From: CAADGY01 sp035714225
GTDB lineage: Bacteria > Acidobacteriota > Terriglobia > Bryobacterales > Bryobacteraceae
Direction of reading: 5' to 3'
Length of the DNA stretch: 29,139 nucleotides
Assembly: GCA_035714225.1 (NCBI GenBank)
Contig: DASTMK010000142.1
Span: 1-29,139 of the forward strand
In this document: piece after piece, positions 1 through 6,456 of the stretch
How the letters are laid out: every line of letters starts with the position of its first letter
Numbering within the stretch: position 1 is the first letter of the stretch
Notes under the pieces: generated by a model
Seen by the model: the letters and a program-made list of their open reading frames with translations, nothing else
Told to the model about the DNA's origin: nothing
Databases searched by the model: none
Translations under genes and position numbers: made by a program

Positions 1-1631
1 GTCCCGGTGCTGCCCGCGTCGACGCATTTTGAGATCCGCTCGGCGTAGGTGTACTCGTAAGCGGTGGCCCCACTCAAAGGGTCCACTTCGCGGTCCAGCA
101 GATTCCAGGAAGTATACTCGTAAAACCATTGCGAACCGTTCCGGTCCCGGTAGTGCGTAACGTTTCCGGCGCTGTCGTAGCGCCAGTGCTCGGAATGGCC
201 CGCCGGATCCGTGTACCGGAAGATCTTGCCGGCGAAGTCGCGGTCCAAGGTGCCCGGACCGAAATCGGTTTCCTTGGTCTTTCTCCACGCGGACGGATCG
301 CTGGAGGTGGAATCGACCGCTACGAAGAAAGGCCGCCACTCCGGGACGAGAGTTTCCACCAGGGCACGCGTTGGCGGCGCGAGGAATTCCGGATCGATCC
401 AATCGCCATATTCGAGCGCCAGCGGCGTCCGGTCCGCCGCCTTCCGCTCCCAGAACAAAGGGGGATGCCCTAGCGCCTGCGTTGCCAGCCGGGACAGCGG
501 CGGCTCGGAAACCAGCAACTCCGGAAGCTCAACCGGTTGCTGCTCCGGCGCATCGGTCAGGGTGGCTTTCTGGAGCGGGTCAACGGTTGCCAAGGGCAGT
601 CCTTCGGGACTGTAGAGAATGTGGCTGGTATCGCCGTTCGCGCCGGTTACCGACACGAGACGGCCGTCCTCGTCCGTTTTGAGGATCTGCGTTCCCCCGT
701 ACGGATCGACGATGTTCGTCAACGCGCCCGCATCGTCATAGAAGTACTTCCAGACTCCGCCGTCGGGCCGGGTGACAACGGTTGTACGTTCCGCCGGAAG
801 GTAACGCAATTGGACGTCGTGAAGGCCGTCTTCACCGCGCGAACGTATACAGCGGCCGCTGTCGTCGTATTCATACTCGAAGGAGTAGCCGCGGCGGTCC
901 GTCTTCCGGATCATGCGATTCGCCCGGTCATAGGCGAAATAGAAAGAATTGCTGTAAGCATCGGTCCCGCGGATCAGGTTGCCCGCGGCGTCATACTCGA
1001 ATTCCATCAGCCGCCGTGGAGCACCGTCCTTCAGGACACTCAGCAGAGTGATCCGTCCGGCGGCATCAGTTTGCACCTCGAGCAGTTGATGCGGGCCGCC
1101 GCCAGTGATTTGCGACAGGGCTCCGGCGGCGGTGTACTCGAAGACCATTGCGTACCGGCCACGGATCAGACGGTTGAGCGGAGCCGGCGCTTCGGGGTTG
1201 TGAAACACAAACTCCATCACTGGCCGGGCATCGCAATGGATCTCGAACTGAAGAGAAGTTACACGCCGCAGGAGGAGTCCGTTTGCCGCGGCCACTCCAC
1301 CGTCTTCCGGAATGTACGGGAAATAGGTCAGCCCGGTGGGACCGCGGAAACGATATCCATCAAGATCGGCGGCGAAAGAACAGTCGTATTCATGAGTGTG
1401 TCCCCACCCGAGCGGCAGAGGCTCGGCGTTTCGGGCGCTGCTGTAGTAACGGCGCCACTGAAACGGGATAGGACCGGGTAGCTCCAACTCGAGAGTCTCG
1501 TCGGTGTTGACGCCGGTTACCACATCGACGGGATCGCCTGCGCAGTAATATTTCGCGCGAAGGCGGGCCATGGCACCCGTTGCCGGATCGCGTACAAAAC
1601 CAGCCGGTTTTGTTTTTTTTACCTGCAACAC
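1..1631 (-). CDS. Rhs/YD-repeat protein, N-terminal part (runs off left edge)
   Basis: The frame is open from GTG at 1631 (alternative ATG 1571) to the window edge, giving at least 543 residues with no stop. The N-terminus (CAGDPVDVVTGVNTDETLEL, then a WRRYYSS segment) matches the DUF6531-type start of polymorphic-toxin Rhs proteins. YD-type repeats follow, for example EYDAAGNLIRGTD (about 975-1010) and RYDSAGNVTHYRDRNG (about 130-180). A non-repeat, Pro/Glu-rich segment interrupts them (about 236-580). The GTG start lies inside the end of the PAAR gene (13-base overlap) with GGAG upstream, so translation is probably coupled. Rhs shells enclose a C-terminal toxin delivered by type VI systems; that C-terminus, and any immunity gene, lie outside this window. 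No PAAR domain or clear membrane segment is seen in this part. Family is confident; toxin activity unknown. Confidence 0.9.
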   Translation of the reverse strand, partial: MLQVKKTKPAGFVRDPATGAMARLRAKYYCAGDPVDVVTGVNTDETLELELPGPIPFQWRRYYSSARNAEPLPLGWGHTHEYDCSFAADLDGYRFRGPTGLTYFPYIPEDGGVAAANGLLLRRVTSLQFEIHCDARPVMEFVFHNPEAPAPLNRLIRGRYAMVFEYTAAGALSQITGGGPHQLLEVQTDAAGRITLLSVLKDGAPRRLMEFEYDAAGNLIRGTDAYSNSFYFAYDRANRMIRKTDRRGYSFEYEYDDSGRCIRSRGEDGLHDVQLRYLPAERTTVVTRPDGGVWKYFYDDAGALTNIVDPYGGTQILKTDEDGRLVSVTGANGDTSHILYSPEGLPLATVDPLQKATLTDAPEQQPVELPELLVSEPPLSRLATQALGHPPLFWERKAADRTPLALEYGDWIDPEFLAPPTRALVETLVPEWRPFFVAVDSTSSDPSAWRKTKETDFGPGTLDRDFAGKIFRYTDPAGHSEHWRYDSAGNVTHYRDRNGSQWFYEYTSWNLLDREVDPLSGATAYEYTYAERISKCVDAGSTG

Positions 1632-2563
1632 GGTGCTCCACAGCTCCCGAGCGCGTCCGGCTTGCGCGCGCGCCTGGCCCGCAAACCCTTGACGATTTTG
1701 AGAAGCCCTCTGGCGATCGCCAGCCAGCTTGGCATGGGGAAGCCGCCGATCACGACGTTGGGTGAGGTATTCAATGTGATAGCGCCCAACGTGCCCGGAG
1801 GTATGCAGGGATCTTTGCCCATCGCCGCGCCCATCGCCATGCCAACGGCATCGGAAGCCATTTGCGCCGCCATCATCGCCGCGCTCATTCCCAGCGCCGC
1901 CGACATGGCTGCATCATCGGCCTCCACGGCTTCGATCATATCGCCCGCAATCGCGGCGGCCTGTGCCGCCATCCCCGCGATCTGCGCGCCCATCAGAGCC
2001 TTCTGGGCGAACGCACTCGCCATCATCGCCGCCTTCATGGAAGTCTTCATGGCGGCGGCCGTTCCGCGCGCGGCGGCTCCCGCTGGTGGAATCGGCTTGC
2101 AGTGATAAGTTACGTCGAGAGCACGGGCGGCGCGCGCCCCACCGATGAACACTTTCGAGGAACCCGTGAAGATCTCGTAAATGGGCGGCAACCCGCAGCA
2201 GGTGGGCGTGATGCCCAGATCGCCGCATCGCGCGGCCGGCATCCCGTTGATGAGAACCTGCACCGATGTACCGAACATCACCGGACCGATCGGCGGCAGC
2301 GGCACCAGCGGCGCCGGCGGAACCAGGCTTGGCGGATGCAGATGGCCGTGCGGCATGCCCATGGCGATCGAGCCTAAAGTGGCCGCCGGGAAACAGGGCA
2401 GCGCCTGTGCGATGACGTTGGTTGCTTTCGCAAATCCCTCGTTGGCCAGGTTCACCACTTGCATGGGGGCGCCCACCACTGCTCCTATACCGCTCGCCAC
2501 GTCATGCATCACGTTGGTCGGACGCGCCGGAGGCGAAGGCGGCGGCACAGTGGGCAGCCTCAT
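1619..2563 (-). CDS. PAAR-like spike-tip protein with helical insert
   Basis: A 314-residue protein. Residues about 55-155 carry a PAAR-like half with GHLHPP, VLINGMPAARCGD, TCCG and a GSSKVFIGG stretch. A second short half at about 250-280 (PPGTLGAITLNTSPNVVIGG) completes the fold. Between them, about residues 160-248 are almost entirely Ala, Met and small residues and probably form long helices. The C-terminus is basic and ends in Cys residues. PAAR proteins cap the VgrG spike and attach effectors. The start ATG overlaps the stop of the upstream TPR gene by four bases (ATGA), and the 3' end overlaps the Rhs start, so this is probably the tip that carries the Rhs cargo. The helical insert could span the inner membrane of a target cell or pack against cargo; that is inference. 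Confidence 0.85.
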   Translation of the reverse strand: MRLPTVPPPSPPARPTNVMHDVASGIGAVVGAPMQVVNLANEGFAKATNVIAQALPCFPAATLGSIAMGMPHGHLHPPSLVPPAPLVPLPPIGPVMFGTSVQVLINGMPAARCGDLGITPTCCGLPPIYEIFTGSSKVFIGGARAARALDVTYHCKPIPPAGAAARGTAAAMKTSMKAAMMASAFAQKALMGAQIAGMAAQAAAIAGDMIEAVEADDAAMSAALGMSAAMMAAQMASDAVGMAMGAAMGKDPCIPPGTLGAITLNTSPNVVIGGFPMPSWLAIARGLLKIVKGLRARRARKPDALGSCGAPCCR

Positions 2564-3804
2564 GCAGGCACCTCTTCGCGCTCGGATGCATCGATCTCCG
2601 CCCGCACCGCCCGCGCGCGGTCCCGCTCGCCAAGAGATTTATACCCGCGTTCCTGGTGCTCGAGAATCTTCCTGAGCAGCGGCGGCAAACCAATGCTGCG
2701 GCACAGCGTGGCCGCCCCATCCCAACTTGCCACCGCTTCCCGTACACGGCCCTGCTTCTCCTGGCTTAACCCTTTCCACTCCATGGCCTGTACTTTTGTT
2801 TCGGGGTCCAGGTTGTGCGCGGCCAGCCGGTCGAGACCGTCGAAATACTGTTCGGCATCGGAGAACTGCCGCCTCTTGTAAGACACTTCGCCCAGGTTCT
2901 TGACCACGGTCGCCATCAGCACCGGGTCCTTCGATTCGACAACCGGTGGAACCGCGCACTCGTACCAATACTGCGCCCGGTCCAGCTCGCTTTTCCGCTG
3001 GAACATGTCGCCGAATGCATTCAGGACGAACGCCTGCATCGGCTGGTTGTTCGTGCTTTGATAGTGGCCGAGCAACACCTTGTACTTGGCGATGGCATCG
3101 TCCGACCGGCCATGCGCGTTATCGAGGGAAGCGAGCATCAGCAGCGACTGCATGCGATCTTCGAGCGGCAACCCATCATCTTCCACGTCGTCGCGCATAC
3201 TCTTTTCCATCGCCGCCGGACCGAGGTCGACGGGCAGGACGCGCGTGCGCGGCGCTCGCGCGAGCCCCGGCGCAAAACCGAGAGAGTCCGGCTGATCGCG
3301 AAACACCAGGCGCACTCCGCGCATCCAGGGTTGGACCATTCCACGGGGAACAAAACAGGTAACCAGCCGAAGGTATTCGCGGCGATCGGCGATCTTCTGC
3401 GGGCACGCCACCCACACCAGCCTGTGCCCGCCGTCTTCGGGAACCAGGCTGCGCGCAAAACAGATGGCCTTCCAGAGACGGTCCAGCGGAGGCAGGGCGG
3501 CATTGAAGATGTCGTCCGGCATGGCGCGAAGCGGAGGCTTCCCCTCTTCCTTCAGGGCCTCACACGCCATGCGGTGCTCTTCCCTCAACCGTTCGGCGAT
3601 GACCGATACGTACGCGCCGGGCTGAACGAAATCGTCCGCGAAAAGCAGGAAGATGTCCGTGCCCTGTTTCTGTTCGATGTCGCGCAGCAGCTTGAGCAGA
3701 ATGGGAGCGTCGTTATCGTTTGCGGAAGCGATCATCACCAGGTCGTCGCGCTGATTGACAAACTCTTCCAGCTCACTTTCGAGCGCTTTGAAAAGCTTGC
3801 GCAT
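2560..3804 (-). CDS. TPR protein of the type VI cassette, possible effector adaptor
   Basis: A 414-residue protein without a signal peptide. The first ~200 residues form a conserved-looking alpha/beta domain that I do not recognise (it includes DIFLLFADDFVQPGAYVSV and HRLVWVACPQK). From about residue 220 to 395 there are helical tandem repeats of TPR type, such as AQYWYECAVP, NLGEVSYKRRQFSDAEQYFD and QEKQGRVREAVASWDGAATL. It starts five bases after the vgrG stop and overlaps the PAAR gene by four bases. In known type VI cassettes this slot often holds an adaptor or chaperone (DUF4123, DUF1795/EagR, DUF2169); none of those is present here. A role in loading PAAR-Rhs onto VgrG is an inference from position and from the protein-binding nature of TPRs. 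Confidence 0.75.
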   Translation of the reverse strand: MRKLFKALESELEEFVNQRDDLVMIASANDNDAPILLKLLRDIEQKQGTDIFLLFADDFVQPGAYVSVIAERLREEHRMACEALKEEGKPPLRAMPDDIFNAALPPLDRLWKAICFARSLVPEDGGHRLVWVACPQKIADRREYLRLVTCFVPRGMVQPWMRGVRLVFRDQPDSLGFAPGLARAPRTRVLPVDLGPAAMEKSMRDDVEDDGLPLEDRMQSLLMLASLDNAHGRSDDAIAKYKVLLGHYQSTNNQPMQAFVLNAFGDMFQRKSELDRAQYWYECAVPPVVESKDPVLMATVVKNLGEVSYKRRQFSDAEQYFDGLDRLAAHNLDPETKVQAMEWKGLSQEKQGRVREAVASWDGAATLCRSIGLPPLLRKILEHQERGYKSLGERDRARAVRAEIDASEREEVPA

Positions 3805-3809
3805 GACAC

Positions 3810-5837
3810 TCAGTTGATTTTCACCAACGCTCCGCTGATCTCATGCACGCCGACGGCGGTCGCTTTAATGCCCGCACCGGCTGACGCCACTTCCTGGTTG
3901 TTCAAGGTGATGGTTTGCGTTCCAACTCCCAGCTTCACTTCCTGCGTGCCGATGATCTCGATGTTTTTGCCGTCGATACGGATGGAGCCGTCGCTCTTCA
4001 TAACCATGCGGCTCGACCCGGTGTGGAGTTCGATGCTTGTTTTTGCGTCCACCAGGATGGTGGCGTCCGTGGACCAGATCTCCACCGCCTTTTTGACCGT
4101 GGTGGTTTGCGTGTTGTCGAAGTTCTCCGTCACCGCATCTTTGACGTGGTAGGTAGCCGTGCCTTTCTCCACATCGTGCACCAGGTTGCCTTCGGTAATT
4201 TTGATGGTGGTGTCTTTCTTAATGGTCTCGGTATGCGTGCCGTCCACCCCGATAGTGCGGTTGTTGTGCACCGTCTGGGTGTCGTCGTGCTCGACAGTGG
4301 TTCCCATGTCGTACTGCGCGTGGATGGTGATCTTCTCCTTCCCCTTCGTGTCGTCCATGGACATTTCGTTGTAACCACCGCCGCCCTTGGTGCTGTTGGT
4401 CTTGATGCCGCTGACCACGGCACCCGACGGAAGTCCGTAAGGAGGCATCTGCTCGGCGTTGTAAACGCGTCCGGTGATAAGAGGCTGGTCAGGGTCGCCT
4501 TCGAGAAAATCAACCACCACTTCCTGCCCGATTCGCGGTATCGAAACGGCGCCCCAGCCTTTTCCCGCCCATGGGTGCGATACGCGAACCCAGCAGGAGC
4601 TGTTCTCATCCCGTTTGCCGTAACGGTCCCAATGAAACTGCACTTTGACGCGGCCGTATTTGTCGGTGAAGATCTCTTCGCCCGCGGGCCCTACGACAAT
4701 GGCGGTCTGCGGCCCTTGAACCATGGGCTTTGGCGTTATACGTGCTGGCCGTAAAGGCGCGTTCGCCGGCATGGCGGTGAAGTTGTTCGAATAACGGGCG
4801 CCTTCGCCATCCGATTCGCTCAACAGCGAACCCGTATTGGCGCTGTGCGTGACCGAGGTGAGAACGTAGCCTCCGTTCTGATCGCTCCTCGGATGTCCGG
4901 TCAGATTAAAGCGAAACCCCGAACAAAATCCACGGCAACTGCTTTCGCCGGTGATCGTCGTATGGCACGCTTCCTCTTCTTCCATGCGCAGCTTCACCGT
5001 TTCGTCGGCCTCCCGGCGATTGGCGAACTCGCCCGGATAGTCGTAGATCTCATAGCGGCTGTTGCCACCCTGGTCGATTTTGCTGGCGAGCGAAGAGAGA
5101 AGACTATCGCGTGGGGTCTCGAAATTGAAGTCGGACAGGGCGTACTTGCCGGGGCGTATCTCCTGTTCCATGCGCCAGGACGAGACCGTGTCGTCCCCTG
5201 GAGCATAGCCGCCGCCACCCACCAGATGGTATCGCGCATCGGGTTGATCGGGACAGGGCTTGTGGGCCGAGGGGGTGTCCGCCAAAATCAACGTGTGACG
5301 CCCCTGCTCGTGCCGGAAGAAAAAGAAAATGCCTTCCTGCTCCAACAACCGGGAGATGAAATTGAACGCGGTCTCCCGGTACTGTACACAATACTCCCAC
5401 GGAGTGTAGCTCCGGTTCAGTTGCAACTCGAAATTCTGAAAGCCGAAGGTGCGAAAGATCTCCTGAACGATGTCGGGTACGGATTTTTTCTGAAAGATTT
5501 TACAGTCGCTCGTGCGGGTAAGAAACCACAGCCACGGTTCCACAACAGCCTGATACCGGGCGAGGCGCCCCTCCGAAGGAAGCTGCGTGAACCTGCTGAC
5601 GTGTCCGTTGAAATAGCGCCGGGTGGATTCGTCCTCCAGCCGGACGGCAATGGTGACATTGCGTCCGATAATGGCGTCATAGTCGATTTCTGCGTCATCG
5701 GACACCAGATCGATCTGGAACCGGAATAGCTGCGACACCGCCTCCGTGCCGGTAAACGCCCGTAGGATCAGAACGTCCTGGCCAAGAGGCGTATCGATCG
5801 ATATGGTCCGGTTCGCCTGCGTAATGGACGCGGGCAT
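3810..5837 (-). CDS. vgrG: Type VI secretion spike protein VgrG (TssI)
   Basis: A 675-residue protein of normal VgrG length. Residues about 10-350 are the gp27-like base, with the typical YCVQYRETAFNFISRLLEQE segment at about 150-167 followed by GIFFFFRHEQG. Residues about 385-475 are the gp5-like OB fold (DKYGRVKVQFHWDRYG, WVRVSHPWAGKGWGAVSIPR, GQEVVVDFLEGDPDQPLITG). The C-terminal third is a beta-prism of short Thr/Val/Asp repeats (HDDTQTVHNNRTIGVDGTH) ending in a DUF2345-like stalk. No extra enzymatic domain is fused to the C-terminus, so cargo is expected to be separate, as the downstream genes suggest. The start is supported by GAGGGGAG about seven bases upstream. It is the first gene of the minus-strand operon. 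The sheath, baseplate and ATPase genes are not in the window. Confidence 0.97.
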   Translation of the reverse strand: MPASITQANRTISIDTPLGQDVLILRAFTGTEAVSQLFRFQIDLVSDDAEIDYDAIIGRNVTIAVRLEDESTRRYFNGHVSRFTQLPSEGRLARYQAVVEPWLWFLTRTSDCKIFQKKSVPDIVQEIFRTFGFQNFELQLNRSYTPWEYCVQYRETAFNFISRLLEQEGIFFFFRHEQGRHTLILADTPSAHKPCPDQPDARYHLVGGGGYAPGDDTVSSWRMEQEIRPGKYALSDFNFETPRDSLLSSLASKIDQGGNSRYEIYDYPGEFANRREADETVKLRMEEEEACHTTITGESSCRGFCSGFRFNLTGHPRSDQNGGYVLTSVTHSANTGSLLSESDGEGARYSNNFTAMPANAPLRPARITPKPMVQGPQTAIVVGPAGEEIFTDKYGRVKVQFHWDRYGKRDENSSCWVRVSHPWAGKGWGAVSIPRIGQEVVVDFLEGDPDQPLITGRVYNAEQMPPYGLPSGAVVSGIKTNSTKGGGGYNEMSMDDTKGKEKITIHAQYDMGTTVEHDDTQTVHNNRTIGVDGTHTETIKKDTTIKITEGNLVHDVEKGTATYHVKDAVTENFDNTQTTTVKKAVEIWSTDATILVDAKTSIELHTGSSRMVMKSDGSIRIDGKNIEIIGTQEVKLGVGTQTITLNNQEVASAGAGIKATAVGVHEISGALVKIN

Positions 5838-6054
5838 AAAACACTCCCCTCACTCGTAATACGCGTAATTAACGAATGAAATGCGTCACGGCGGCTAAGT
5901 GGTTAACAGCACAGCAGTGCACGGCATCATAAGAGCATCTACATACAGCCAAGGATACTTGAAATTTTGAAGACGGGAGCTTTCAGCGATCGGCGGTCAG
6001 TGTTCAGCTTGCGGGAACCACCGGCGGGCTCGAGCTGTCGGGGCAGCCACTTTT
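5838..6054. other. Intergenic region between divergent vgrG and padR
   Basis: About 250 bases separate the divergent vgrG and padR starts. The vgrG side is comparatively AT-rich (about 5850-5990) and should hold the vgrG promoter, but I found no convincing -35/-10 pair there and no good sigma-54 site. The padR promoter is listed separately. No ORF or RNA gene is visible. Confidence 0.5.
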
Positions 6055-6109
6055 ATGCCTTGACATCCTAGGCAATCGCCAGTAAGCTATGGTTCGAATG
6101 TCTAGGCAT
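6055..6109 (+). promoter_or_regulatory. padR promoter with inverted-repeat operator candidate
   Basis: A perfect -35 hexamer TTGACA (6060-6065) and a weaker -10, TAAGCT (6083-6088), are spaced by 17 bases. Two arms, ATGCCTTGACAT (6055-6066) and ATGTCTAGGCAT (6098-6109), are inverted copies matching at 11 of 12 bases with centres 43 bases apart. PadR regulators commonly bind ATGT/ACAT-type inverted repeats at their own promoters, so autoregulation is likely. Confidence 0.55.
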
Positions 6110-6448
6110 GACAAATCACGCACGGACGAGGCCGGTTTACTGCAAGGCACGCTCGACCTTCTCATCCTAAAGGTGCTCGCCCTCGAACCATTGCACGGTT
6201 ATGGCATTGCGCAGCGTCTAAAACAGATCTCTCGCGAAGCCTTGCAGATCCGGCAGGGTTCGCTGTATCCGGCCCTTTACCGGCTGGAAAAGCGTGGGAT
6301 GTTGAAGGCTCAGTGGAGAACAGCCGGTGGACGCGAAGCAAAGTATTACAGCCTTACCCGGGCAGGTCACCAGCAGTTGCAGTCGGAGACCGAAGGATGG
6401 GAACGCCTGTGCGCGGCAGTTCGCCTGGTACTGGAGACGTCGAGGTAG
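6098..6448 (+). CDS. PadR-family transcriptional regulator
   Basis: A PadR winged-helix repressor of 116 residues. It shows the family signature LLQGTLDLLILKVLALEPLH and GYGIAQRL, then the wing region RQGSLYPALYRLEKRGML and the AKYYSLTRAG segment. The ATG at 6098 is preferred over the one at 6089 because the -10 element ends at 6088, which would place the transcript start near 6095, downstream of the first ATG. The message would then be nearly leaderless. Acidobacteria characteristically pair such PadR genes with ADOP permeases, and here the permease starts nine bases after the stop, so it is probably the co-transcribed target. The inducing ligand is unknown. Confidence 0.93.
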   Translation: MSRHDKSRTDEAGLLQGTLDLLILKVLALEPLHGYGIAQRLKQISREALQIRQGSLYPALYRLEKRGMLKAQWRTAGGREAKYYSLTRAGHQQLQSETEGWERLCAAVRLVLETSR

Positions 6449-6456
6449 GTGGAGGT

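Noticed and set aside
537..1481. Long plus-strand frame (314 residues) opposite the Rhs gene
   Set aside because: It lies fully antisense to YD repeats; high GC at third codon positions creates such frames, and its protein has no family-like motifs.
2815..4152. Plus-strand frame of 445 residues opposite the TPR and vgrG genes
   Set aside because: It crosses two well-supported genes on the other strand and their junction; composition is Arg/His-rich and motif-free.
5930..5970. Possible sigma-54 promoter for vgrG (GG and GC dinucleotides on the minus strand)
   Set aside because: The spacing between the GG and GC is 12 rather than the required 10 bases.
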